Of a stretch of DNA of 64,000 nucleotides, positions 35,531 through 43,384 are shown in pieces; positions within the stretch are counted from its first letter, which is position 1; every line of letters starts with the position of its first letter. The notes under the pieces are model-generated. The model was not told where the DNA came from. It saw only the letters and a program-made list of their open reading frames with translations, and did no database searches. A program made the position numbers and the translations under genes. This DNA comes from Corynebacterium sp. 122RC1 (GTDB lineage: Bacteria; Actinomycetota; Actinomycetes; Mycobacteriales; Mycobacteriaceae). The DNA lies in NCBI RefSeq assembly GCF_024580955.1, contig NZ_JANIKD010000004.1, positions 62,001-126,000 of the forward strand, in the 5' to 3' direction.

Positions 35531-36724
35531 TTAGGCCTGTACGAACACCGCGTCAGATTCGTTGTACCGGGAAACTACTTGCCCGAACAGGTTCACGCCC
35601 ACGCTGAGGCAACGCACATCGGCGCGCATATCCGCCTGATGCAGATCCCCCGGGGTGCCCTGGCCGTCCCAGCAGCCCAAACGCGCCATCGAGCCCGGCA
35701 CATGCTCCAGATACCAGGAGAAGTCCTCCCCGCCAGAGGACTGCTGCGCCTGGATGACAACGTGGGGTCCAAGCGCGCGTGCGGCGTCCGCGAGTACGGC
35801 CGTGGCGACGTCGTCATTGAGCACCGGCGGGACGCCACGAGTGTATGTGATCGTGAACTCCGCGCCCGTGGGGGCAAGCACCTGCGCCACGAGTTCCTCG
35901 AGCAGAGGCTGGATGCGGCGCCACACGGAGATGTCTGCGGTGCGAATGGTGCCGGTAACGAAGCCGCTTTCCGGGATGGCGTTGGAGGCGTGGCCCGCGG
36001 AAATTTGGCCAAACACCATCACTGTTGCGGTGCGCGGGTCCACCCGGCGCGAAAGCAGCCCCGGCAAGTCCGTGACCAGCTTGGACAGCGCGTACACTAC
36101 GTCCACCGTGAGGTGCGGGCGCGAGCTGTGGCCGCCGGGGCCGTGGACGTCGATGCGAATGACATCGCCAGCGGAGGTGATCGCGCCGGTACGCACGCCC
36201 ACCTGCCCCACCTTGAGCTTTGGCTCAGCATGCACCGCGAAAATGTTGGTCACGCCCTCCAAGGCGCCGAAGCTGATGACCTCCGGCGCGCCGCCGTCCA
36301 TGACCTCCTCCGCGGGTTGGAAAATCACCCGTACACCCACGTTGAGGTCGGCGCTTGCGAGGGCGCAGGCGGTGGCGAGCGCCACGGTGATGTGGACGTC
36401 GTGCCCGCAGGCATGCATCACACCGGGGACCTGCGAGGCGTGCTCGTGCTCGTGCTCGTGGATTGGCAGGGCGTCAATATCCGCGCGGATTGCCACCCGC
36501 TCCCCTTCCGGCCCGATGTCCACCATGAGACCGGTGGTGGGAAACAGCGTGGGGTTCAGGCCGTAGCTGCGCAGTGTGCTTGCGATGAACTCGGTGGTCT
36601 GGAACTCCATGTGGGAAAGCTCCGGGTGCGCGTGAAGGTGCCGAAACCACCCAAGCACCTCCTGTTGATGCTGCTCACACCAAGCCTGCACATGCTCCGC
36701 CACCGAAGTGCTCAATTCACGCAT
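35531..36724 (-). CDS. amiA: M20-family amidohydrolase / peptidase (AmiA-like)
   Basis: A 397-residue metallohydrolase of the M20D type (N-acyl amino acid or hippurate hydrolase-like). Motifs: LRADIDALPI, MHACGHDVHITVAL (metal His and Asp), QPAEEVMDGGA (catalytic Glu), VHGPGGHSSRPH (dimerisation-domain His) and SSGGEDFSWYL. The run HEHEHEHAS after the DALPI motif is a small species-specific insert made from a GCTCGT-type repeat. Substrate unknown. Gene order lpdA-amiA-pmmB-upp is shared with M. tuberculosis (Rv3303c-Rv3309c region). Confidence 0.88.
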   Translation of the reverse strand: MRELSTSVAEHVQAWCEQHQQEVLGWFRHLHAHPELSHMEFQTTEFIASTLRSYGLNPTLFPTTGLMVDIGPEGERVAIRADIDALPIHEHEHEHASQVPGVMHACGHDVHITVALATACALASADLNVGVRVIFQPAEEVMDGGAPEVISFGALEGVTNIFAVHAEPKLKVGQVGVRTGAITSAGDVIRIDVHGPGGHSSRPHLTVDVVYALSKLVTDLPGLLSRRVDPRTATVMVFGQISAGHASNAIPESGFVTGTIRTADISVWRRIQPLLEELVAQVLAPTGAEFTITYTRGVPPVLNDDVATAVLADAARALGPHVVIQAQQSSGGEDFSWYLEHVPGSMARLGCWDGQGTPGDLHQADMRADVRCLSVGVNLFGQVVSRYNESDAVFVQA

Positions 36725-36881
36725 CCCCTTTCAAAATCCTTTGCCAATACTACTGCCTTCACCCCAAATACCCCAATGAGCTGCACATTCCACATTTCAC
36801 AGATTCATTGCGAGCGTTCCGACGCCCAGCGCGCGCTAACCAGGGCACCAGGGCCATCGCGGGAGGTTGGGGGGTTGTTGC

Positions 36882-36887
36882 TACGCT
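36882..36887 (+). promoter_or_regulatory. possible -10 box of pmmB
   Basis: TACGCT at 36882-36887; transcription would start near 36894, giving a short leader that contains the GGGAG ribosome binding site at 36931-36935. Confidence 0.4.
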
Positions 36888-36941
36888 TGGGATCGTTAAC
36901 CCTTAATGATTGCCCCTGATGATTTTGCTTGGGAGACTTCC

Positions 36942-38546
36942 ATGACCCTCACCTTTGGAACCGCAGGCATGCGTGCACCCGTGGGGCCCGCCCTGCATCA
37001 GATCAACGTGGGGCAAGTGACCAGGATCTGCGCCGCCGTGGCGGTGTGGCTGGCCAAGGAAGCCGCGGCCTCGCCGCACGCCCACCCTGCGGTGTACCCG
37101 CAGGATTCTGGTGTGAGCATTGGCTCGGCGTTCAATGAGGAAGCGGCTCTGCGCGTGGTGGTGGGATACGACGCCCGCTACGGCTCCCACGTGTTTGCCA
37201 CCACCGCCGCCGAGGTGCTCGCCGGCGCCGGCTTCGAGGTGTTCCTCATGCCCACGGCAACGCCCACCCAATTCATCCCATGGCTCATCAAAGACTGGGA
37301 ATTGGACGGCGGCATCCAAATCACCGCCTCCCACAACCCCAGCTCAGACAACGGCATCAAGGTGTATATGGCGAACGGGCGCCAGCTCACCACCGCTGGT
37401 GCAAGGGAAATCGAGGCTTTTCTGCGCAAAGTGGAAGACCCAGTAGAGGTGCCAAGGGTGCCTATCAGGCCGTGCGCCGACCAGCAGCGTCGGTATGTAG
37501 ACGCCATTGCCGCGCTCACCCTGCCCGAGCAAGCGGACCTACTGCGGGTGAACTCGGAGCGCGCGAATATCCGAATCGCCTTCACCGCGATGCACGGCGT
37601 AGGCGGGCGAACCCTCGAGGCGGCCTTCGAGGCGGCCGGCTTTGCCCAAGTGTTCCCCGTTCTTTCGCAGCTCCACCCGGACCCCACCTTCCCCACCGTG
37701 GACTTCCCCAACCCCGAAGAACCCGAGGCCGTAGCGCAGCTGCTGCAGTGGGGTGAGGCGATCGAAGCCGACGTGCTCATCGCCCTCGACCCCGACGCCG
37801 ACCGCTGCGCCGTGGGCATCCGCAACAACGACGGCGCCCTCAAAATGCTGCGAGGCGACGATACCGGCGCGCTGCTGGCCACCCGGCTCGTCCCGGAGTT
37901 CACAGGGGGCGCTGGAAGTGATGGGAATGATGGGAATGAGCCGCCGATTGTTGCCACCACGCAGGTCTCTTCCCAACTGCTGAAGGAAATCGCTAAGGAA
38001 AAGGGCTGGGACTACCGCGAAACACCCACCGGCTTTAAGAACCTCATGAACGCAGCCGGTGAACGCACCGTGGCCTACGCCTGCGAGGAAGCGGTTGGTA
38101 TCGCGCCCGCGCCGCACCTGGTGGATGACAAAGACGGCATCGCAACCGCGATCATCATCTGCAGTTGGGCCGCAGAGCTCAAAGCATTGGGCATTACGCT
38201 GGGTGACAAGCTCGACGAACTCCACCGCATCCACGGTGTGTACACCGGCGCCCAAGTGTCCACGCGAACCAACGACCCCCAAGGGCTGATCGCCCCGTGG
38301 ATCAACGAGCCACCTACGCAGCTCGCCGGAGTCCCGATGAAGGCCACCACACTGCCCGATAGTCGAGGCGTGCTCCTCAACGGCTGCACCCCGCAAGGCG
38401 AGGTCCGCGTAATCGCGCGCTCCTCTGGCACCGAACTCAAAGCCAAGGTGTACGTGGAAATTTCCAAAGCCCAAAACCGGGAGGCAGCCGAAGCGCTGCT
38501 GGAAGACATCACCGAGGCCGTTCAGGGCAGGATGCGCCAGCTCTAA
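36942..38546 (+). CDS. pmmB: phosphomannomutase/phosphoglucomutase (PmmB)
   Basis: A 534-residue alpha-D-phosphohexomutase. Domains in order: FGTAGMRAPVGPA (substrate loop), active-site serine loop ITASHNPSSDNGIKV (Ser phosphorylated during catalysis), metal loop ALDPDADRCAVGI, sugar-specificity loop CEEAVGIAPAPHLVDDKDG, and phosphate-binding loop RSSGTELKAKVYVE. In M. tuberculosis the corresponding gene is Rv3308. It supplies Man-1-P or Glc-1-P for envelope glycans. ATG 36942 has GGGAG 6 nt upstream; ATG 36906 is a longer alternative. An acidic/Gly insertion (GGAGSDGNDGNEP, about residues 325-337) is unusual. Confidence 0.93.
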   Translation: MTLTFGTAGMRAPVGPALHQINVGQVTRICAAVAVWLAKEAAASPHAHPAVYPQDSGVSIGSAFNEEAALRVVVGYDARYGSHVFATTAAEVLAGAGFEVFLMPTATPTQFIPWLIKDWELDGGIQITASHNPSSDNGIKVYMANGRQLTTAGAREIEAFLRKVEDPVEVPRVPIRPCADQQRRYVDAIAALTLPEQADLLRVNSERANIRIAFTAMHGVGGRTLEAAFEAAGFAQVFPVLSQLHPDPTFPTVDFPNPEEPEAVAQLLQWGEAIEADVLIALDPDADRCAVGIRNNDGALKMLRGDDTGALLATRLVPEFTGGAGSDGNDGNEPPIVATTQVSSQLLKEIAKEKGWDYRETPTGFKNLMNAAGERTVAYACEEAVGIAPAPHLVDDKDGIATAIIICSWAAELKALGITLGDKLDELHRIHGVYTGAQVSTRTNDPQGLIAPWINEPPTQLAGVPMKATTLPDSRGVLLNGCTPQGEVRVIARSSGTELKAKVYVEISKAQNREAAEALLEDITEAVQGRMRQL

Positions 38547-38549
38547 GCG

Positions 38550-39044
38550 TTATTCGCCGTGTGGCTCAGCGTCTTTGGCTGGCTTTGTGGGCTTGGTTGA
38601 TTTCGCCGCTCCTGTTGCCTTGCTGGCCTTTTTCGCTTTTGCCGGGCCGTTTTTCCGCTTGTCCTGCTTGTGGTCGATCGCCGCCATGTCCTCCGCGGCG
38701 TGCGTCAAGCGCACTTGGGAACGCTCCGCATCTGGCCAGGCGACCTCCACGTTGAGCACCTTCGTACTCTTGCAGCGGTCTTTCACCGGGAACGTCGCCC
38801 CTGGCAGCAGCACCACCGGGGGCACCTCCAGGGCCTGCGCGAGCGCGTACACGGTGGAAAGGCGCGGGTCCGCGGGTGCGAGACTGTTGTTGTCATTACG
38901 TTCCAGGTTGGAGATCTGGTTGCGGCTTAGCCCCGCGAGTTCCGCCAGCATCTCCTGGCTCAGGCCACGCATCTTGCGCAGCGCCTTGAGTCGTTGCGCC
39001 AGTTCATACCCATAGCTTGCCCAATGCATTGGTCGTTTATCCAT
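38550..39044 (-). CDS. XRE-family transcriptional regulator with lysine/alanine-rich tail
   Basis: A 164-residue product. Residues 12-72 form a Cro/CI-type helix-turn-helix (LAQRLKALRKMRGLSQEMLAELAGLSRNQISNLER) followed by VYALAQALEVPPVVLLPG. The middle (about 75-120) has no known domain. The last 40 residues are a basic low-complexity tail rich in Lys, Ala, Pro and Thr (KAKKASKATGAAKSTKPTKP), like histone H1-type tails. AAGGTGG precedes ATG 39044. It ends 3 nt from the pmmB stop, convergently. Target genes unknown. Confidence 0.85.
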   Translation of the reverse strand: MDKRPMHWASYGYELAQRLKALRKMRGLSQEMLAELAGLSRNQISNLERNDNNSLAPADPRLSTVYALAQALEVPPVVLLPGATFPVKDRCKSTKVLNVEVAWPDAERSQVRLTHAAEDMAAIDHKQDKRKNGPAKAKKASKATGAAKSTKPTKPAKDAEPHGE

Positions 39045-39229
39045 GTGTCCACCTTGGCAACCCGGCTCTAGATTTTCTACCGGTACACGCCAAACATATT
39101 TGGCAGACAGGCGGACGCGGTGACGTCGGTACGCGAAAGCAGCCCTCAGCGCGAGGGACGGCGCCAGGCTTCGCCTCCCCTATGCGCTAGAAATTCTCCC
39201 CTCAATTGGGGCAACCGCTGGACGTGGCG

Positions 39230-39886
39230 CTAGTTGGTCACGCTGCCGTCGTGAACATTGATGTTGCGGGGGCCGTAGAGGCGGTCTCCTGCGTCGCCCA
39301 AACCGGGAACGATGTAAGCATCCTCGTTGAGCTGCGGGTCCACTGTAGCGGTGACCAGGCGGACAGGCAGGCCGGAGTTCGCCAGCGCATCCACGCCTTC
39401 CTGGGCAGACACCATGCAGATGGCAGTGATGTCCGTGGCTCCGCGCGCGGCGAGCAGGCGAATCGAATGCAGCAGCGAGCCGCCCGTAGCGAGCATTGGA
39501 TCCACCACAAACACGGTGCGCCCAGAAAGATCCTCAGGCAGCGCCTCCAGGTACGGGACGGGCTCATGCGTTTCCTCATCACGCGCAATGCCAATGAATC
39601 CCACCTGCGCGTCCGGGATCATGGACAGCGCGGGATCCACCATTCCCAACCCGGCGCGGATGACCGGTACCACGATCGGCGGGTCCTGTAGCCGCGCACC
39701 TTGCGCCGTTGCCACCGGGGTGGCCACGTCAAAGTGCTCAATTGCGAGGTCACGGGAGGCTTCATAGACGAGCATTGCGCCCAAGTCTGCGAGCGCTGCG
39801 CGGAACCCAGCGTTGTCTGTACGGGCATCACGCATGATGGTCAGGCGGGCGGCGGCCAGAGGGTGATCAACGATTCTTACATCCAT
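39230..39886 (-). CDS. upp: uracil phosphoribosyltransferase
   Basis: A 218-residue enzyme that salvages uracil to UMP using PRPP. Signatures: [20 protein letters not shown] at the start, [14 protein letters not shown], the PRPP loop [19 protein letters not shown] and the uracil-binding end [18 protein letters not shown] 39886 is 7 nt after a -10 box (TACGAT on the minus strand, 39899-39894). An in-frame ATG at 39895 with a GGGGGGAAAG box upstream is the competing start. Confidence 0.95.
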   Translation of the reverse strand: MDVRIVDHPLAAARLTIMRDARTDNAGFRAALADLGAMLVYEASRDLAIEHFDVATPVATAQGARLQDPPIVVPVIRAGLGMVDPALSMIPDAQVGFIGIARDEETHEPVPYLEALPEDLSGRTVFVVDPMLATGGSLLHSIRLLAARGATDITAICMVSAQEGVDALANSGLPVRLVTATVDPQLNEDAYIVPGLGDAGDRLYGPRNINVHDGSVTN

Positions 39887-39899
39887 GCCCATCATCGTA
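39887..39899 (-). promoter_or_regulatory. -10 box for a leaderless start (upp)
   Basis: On the minus strand TACGAT (39899-39894), GATGGGC, then ATG (39886). Same 16-nt block type as at four other genes. Confidence 0.6.
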
Positions 39900-40005
39900 G
39901 CTTTCCCCCCGGACACGGACCCCCTTTTGCCCCTGTGACCTTTGATGATGCAGGAAATTTGCGCTTCATGGAACCGTTTGGGCCGCGCAACAGTCCAATA
40001 ATGGT

Positions 40006-40314
40006 ATGAGCCAACACACTTCACTCCAGCTCGACCCGCAACACACCACCAAGCTTATCGACGCCCTCCGCGCCGAAGCCGCCAACGTCCCAGAGGCTCG
40101 TTGGGCTCCAGGGGACCTGGCGCCGGCGGCGCAGGCGTTCATCGAGGCCTTCAATGCCTGTTCAGACACCCTCGCGCGGCGCGGCGCTGAATTGTGCGAA
40201 CAAGCCGAAGACCTCGCGCAAAGCAGCCGGGCCAGCCTCAGAGACATTGAGGCTACTGACCGCGGCCTGGGCAACCAACTGGGTGCGTTGCCCACCGGGC
40301 TGGGGGCGCCATGA
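40006..40314 (+). CDS. small helical protein, partner of the NlpC/P60 gene
   Basis: A 102-residue product predicted to be mostly helical and rich in Ala, Leu and Glu ([20 protein letters not shown]), without a signal peptide. Length and helical character resemble WXG100/ESX-type or similar secretion-partner proteins, but no W-x-G motif is present, so this is only an analogy. It overlaps the following NlpC/P60 gene by 4 nt (ATGA), pointing to translational coupling and a joint function. An equivalent small gene occurs between upp and the NlpC gene in C. glutamicum. Confidence 0.7.
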   Translation: MSQHTSLQLDPQHTTKLIDALRAEAANVPEARWAPGDLAPAAQAFIEAFNACSDTLARRGAELCEQAEDLAQSSRASLRDIEATDRGLGNQLGALPTGLGAP

Positions 40315-41147
40315 TAGATCTCACCGGTTTCGTGCGCGGTGTGTTGGCCCTGCTCCCCAACCCGAACCCCGCAGCCCAGCTCACCTTGCCGCACGCCCCG
40401 CACTTCCCCAGCGCGGAGGCCGTAGCCCAGCAATTCGGTGCAACCGCAGCCCCTCTCACCGCTGCCACCCAAGCGCTCGAGCGGGACCGTGCCCGCGCCG
40501 AAGCCGTGCTCCCCCAGGCGCTTGTGGAGTTCGACCGCCTGCGTGGGGCGCTGGGTGGGCTTGCGCAGGACTTCCTCGGTGAAGTGGCCGCCCTTGCCCC
40601 ACAATTGATCACCACCAACCCGGCCTCCTTCATGGCCGTCCAGGCGCAGCTTTCACATTTGCCGGAAAAGTACATGCAACTGGCGTACGCACAGGTGGAT
40701 CAAAGCGCCAGCAACCTGCAGCACGCCACCGCGACTCTGCAGGAGGTGGCTGCCACCAGCAACAACACCCCCAACCAGCACGCCCCTGCACCACCCGCGC
40801 CCACTTCAGCCGGGGAGAAAGCAGTGGCCGCGGCCCGCAGCGCGCTCGGCGTGCCGTACCAATGGGGTGGCACTACCCTCGAGGGCTTCGACTGCTCAGG
40901 CCTCACCCAATGGGCGTGGCGCCAAGCCGGCGTGGAACTACCCAGGCTCGCCGAACACCAAAACGTTGGCCGGCAAGTGAGCGTGAACGAACTCATCCCC
41001 GGCGACCTGCTGGTGTGGGACGGGCACGTAGCCATGTACGCCGGCGATGGCCAAATCATTGAAGCTGGCAGCCCCGTTCAAACCAACCCCCTGCGCACAA
41101 CAAATATGGGCATGGCGTTCAAAGGCTACTTCCGGCCCACCGGTTAG
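40311..41147 (+). CDS. NlpC/P60 family peptidoglycan hydrolase without signal peptide
   Basis: A 278-residue protein. Residues 1-148 are helical (long Ala/Gln/Leu-rich stretches), 149-166 form a Pro/Asn-rich linker, and 167-278 are the NlpC/P60 endopeptidase domain: GVPYQWGGTTLEGFDCSGL with nucleophile Cys195, and GDLLVWDGHVAMYAG with His239. Such enzymes cut peptide stems of peptidoglycan outside the membrane. No Sec or Tat signal, lipobox or membrane segment is visible at the N-terminus, so export would need another route, perhaps together with the coupled small protein. M. tuberculosis Rv0024 has a comparable plan. Confidence 0.85.
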   Translation: MIDLTGFVRGVLALLPNPNPAAQLTLPHAPHFPSAEAVAQQFGATAAPLTAATQALERDRARAEAVLPQALVEFDRLRGALGGLAQDFLGEVAALAPQLITTNPASFMAVQAQLSHLPEKYMQLAYAQVDQSASNLQHATATLQEVAATSNNTPNQHAPAPPAPTSAGEKAVAAARSALGVPYQWGGTTLEGFDCSGLTQWAWRQAGVELPRLAEHQNVGRQVSVNELIPGDLLVWDGHVAMYAGDGQIIEAGSPVQTNPLRTTNMGMAFKGYFRPTG

Positions 41148-41207
41148 CGTCGGTTAGCGGCGGGTTTGTTGCATTTAGGGTGGTTTAAGGTCACGGCCAA
41201 TTCGCGC

Positions 41208-41221
41208 TAACATGTTGCCTT
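41208..41221 (+). promoter_or_regulatory. -10 box for a leaderless start (SatS-like gene)
   Basis: TAACAT (41208-41213), then 8 nt to ATG 41222, with no Shine-Dalgarno sequence. Confidence 0.6.
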
Positions 41222-42436
41222 ATGGAAAACAAAGGCATCGTACCTGTCTCACTTTCGCTGCCAAGCGGCGACTACTACACCCTGTGGGCCCCAAAGTGGC
41301 GCGAACACGGCGCCGAGTGGCAAGCCTTCCTGGGCTCAGACGATGACCTCTACCTCTTCCCCTCCGCAGCACACCTGTTGGTGTTCCTAGAGTCTGGCGC
41401 GAAGCACGACCTCACCACCCACCCTAAGTGGGGCGCCTTCGAGTCCAACGGCGCGAACCGCGTTGTCCCACGCCACCACTATGACCTGGTGGGTGTCCCC
41501 GGCATGCTCGCCGGCCGCCCGAGCCACGAAAACGTCTCCGGCGTAGCCCGCGCGCTCAACCTCTGCCGCTCACTCGGCGAGGTCACCGGCAACACCACCA
41601 GCCAAATGTTCTTCGCTTCCCACTCCATCCTGGCCAACCCCAACCGCGGCACCGACCACTTCGCCGGCGACCAAGGCCTTCAGGAATGGTCCGCCATCGG
41701 CCGCGTCATCCTGAGCAACTACAAAGAGGTGCTCGATTCCTTCAACGCCACCACCACCGAAGTAGACGAATCGCTTCTCGACGCCGCCCAGGCGCGCATC
41801 GACGAGGCGGAGGCGTCGGCGCGCGCTGCCCGCGAGGAGGAGGAAGCGCGAAAGAAGCAGGCCGCGGAGGCGTCGGATCCCTATGACTCCACCCCTTGGG
41901 CCGCCGCGGGCATTGACCCCATCAAGATCCACATCGACGGGCGCACCCTCTACACCCTGCGCACCTACATCGAGGCGCAGCCAGTGTTCCTGGGTAAGTT
42001 CGGACAGATTTTCACCTTCAATTCCTCCAAAGCCATGCTGCGCTGGCTCGAGCACGAGGATCACGACCTCGCCAAAGTGGCCACCTGGGAAGACCTCATG
42101 GTGCACATCAACGCCGGCGAGCTCGAAGTGACGGTCCACCCAGACAACGTCTACTCCTTCAACGGCATCGCCAAGGCCATCGAGCAAGGCATCGACGCCG
42201 TGGACACCGACCAAATGGCCCGCGCCTACGAACTGCTCGCCGACGCGGCCGACTGGGCGCAAGACGACTCCCTCAACGCCTACTTCCTGGCCAACCCCCG
42301 CATGCAGGACTACATCTCCTACATGCTCGGCTCCAACCGCGCCACCGGCTACACCCCCACCCCGCCGTTCATCGAGCACGCAGAAGCATGGAAGGAGCTC
42401 GAGTCCATGCTCACCGCGCGCTTCAGCAAGTTCTAA
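41222..42436 (+). CDS. SatS-like conserved mycolata protein with duplicated domain
   Basis: A 404-residue soluble, acidic protein. Two related segments can be read: residues 18-75 (YYTLWAPKWREHGAEW, LYLFPSAAHLLVFLESGAKHDL) and residues 238-290 (LYTLRTYIEAQPVFLG, FTFNSSKAMLRWLEHEDHDL), an internal duplication. They are joined by a helical, Glu/Ala/Arg-rich linker (about 186-220) likely to be coiled coil. The position after pmmB-upp and before an adenosine-deaminase-like gene matches M. tuberculosis satS (Rv3311, about 420 residues), an export chaperone for the SecA2 pathway. The SatS assignment is inferred from synteny and length. Confidence 0.6.
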   Translation: MENKGIVPVSLSLPSGDYYTLWAPKWREHGAEWQAFLGSDDDLYLFPSAAHLLVFLESGAKHDLTTHPKWGAFESNGANRVVPRHHYDLVGVPGMLAGRPSHENVSGVARALNLCRSLGEVTGNTTSQMFFASHSILANPNRGTDHFAGDQGLQEWSAIGRVILSNYKEVLDSFNATTTEVDESLLDAAQARIDEAEASARAAREEEEARKKQAAEASDPYDSTPWAAAGIDPIKIHIDGRTLYTLRTYIEAQPVFLGKFGQIFTFNSSKAMLRWLEHEDHDLAKVATWEDLMVHINAGELEVTVHPDNVYSFNGIAKAIEQGIDAVDTDQMARAYELLADAADWAQDDSLNAYFLANPRMQDYISYMLGSNRATGYTPTPPFIEHAEAWKELESMLTARFSKF

Positions 42437-42446
42437 CCAGTAATTT

Positions 42447-42478
42447 CTAAGCGCGCGGCTGCCTAAGCGCGCGGCTGC
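42447..42478. repeat. 16-bp perfect tandem duplication at a gene end
   Basis: CTAAGCGCGCGGCTGC occurs at 42447-42462 and 42463-42478. The second copy is the last 16 bases (LQPRA and TAG stop) of the minus-strand gene that ends at 42463; the first is an extra copy just beyond the stop. Confidence 0.9.
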
Positions 42479-43350
42479 AAATCCTCCGGATCGATCCCCA
42501 GCTCCGCGAGCAACAGTGGGTCGATCTCACCGAGCTCTTGGCTTTCTTGGGCGTCTGTGACGTCCGGGGCTTCTTGTTGCTCGGCCTGCGGATTCTCATC
42601 TGTGAACTGCGCAAACATCGGCCACACCACCTCCTGCTCCAACCGCGCGCGCAGCGGGGCCGGCAGCAAGCTGGACTGGAGCGTCGAGACGGTCCACGCG
42701 AACACCTCATCGAGGCCAATTTCTAGGCTCTCCGCGAGGTCGGCGATGAGGGCCGCATCGAAGCCCGCAACCGCAACACGGAACCCAAGCTTGTCCAGCA
42801 ACTCGATGGGGTGATCGGCCAACGCCTCGATGGCGCCCTCCGTCACATCCGCGCGCGGGTCACACACCACCGGGATTCCGCGGTCACGAACCCACGCCGA
42901 AAGCGGCCCCGGCACAAGGTCATCAGTGAGCTGGAAATCATCAAACAGCGCGGTGGCCTGGGTGATGTACGGCGTACCGACGCGAACCTGCTCCGCAATC
43001 GGGCCGCGCAGCATCACTGGCACCAACTGCTCACGAAGCCGCGCGGCGAGGCCCGCGTCGACGGTACACCCGCCCACCACGAACGGCTTGCCCAGATCAT
43101 CCACCGCGTCCGGCGACGCATCCAGGTCCACCACCAACCCCACCGTCGTCTTCGCCTCCTGGGCCGCGGCCACAGCCTCGTCGACGCGGCCTGAAACGAT
43201 GTGCTCGATGTAGACAACGGGCTCGCCTTCGACGCGGGCTAGGACTTCCTTCAATTCGCCCGTGGTGTGCAGCAGCACCTTGGGCACAAGATCGATGACC
43301 TCAGGGGTGAGCGTTTTGAAATCTGCGGTGAAAATCGGGGTGTTATACAT
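42463..43350 (-). CDS. degenerate adenosine-deaminase-like protein
   Basis: A 295-residue product that keeps the outline of an adenosine deaminase but not its metal site. The N-terminal LVPKVLLHTTGEL aligns with the family motif LPKxELHxHLxG, with Glu26 and the second His (position 30) replaced by Leu and Thr. The C-terminal HPIELLDKLGFRVAVAGFDAAL aligns with the region that normally holds the NTDDP aspartates, and LEIGLDEVFAWTVSTLQSSLLP matches the usual last helices. Loss of the HxH pair argues against zinc-dependent deamination. An acidic Gln/Glu tail follows. M. tuberculosis has add (Rv3313c) in the same neighbourhood. Probably leaderless: TACGCT ends 7 nt before the ATG. Confidence 0.6.
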   Translation of the reverse strand: MYNTPIFTADFKTLTPEVIDLVPKVLLHTTGELKEVLARVEGEPVVYIEHIVSGRVDEAVAAAQEAKTTVGLVVDLDASPDAVDDLGKPFVVGGCTVDAGLAARLREQLVPVMLRGPIAEQVRVGTPYITQATALFDDFQLTDDLVPGPLSAWVRDRGIPVVCDPRADVTEGAIEALADHPIELLDKLGFRVAVAGFDAALIADLAESLEIGLDEVFAWTVSTLQSSLLPAPLRARLEQEVVWPMFAQFTDENPQAEQQEAPDVTDAQESQELGEIDPLLLAELGIDPEDLQPRA

Positions 43351-43363
43351 AGCTCACAGCGTA
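43351..43363 (-). promoter_or_regulatory. -10 box for a leaderless start (ADA-like gene)
   Basis: On the minus strand TACGCT (43363-43358), 7 nt, then ATG at 43350; no Shine-Dalgarno sequence. Confidence 0.55.
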
Positions 43364-43384
43364 GACCCGTGCACCATCATTGGT

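Noticed and set aside
36430..36470. Short repeat encoding HEHEHEH inside the amidohydrolase gene
   Set aside because: In-frame codon repeat within a conserved gene; no evidence of a regulatory or mobile element.
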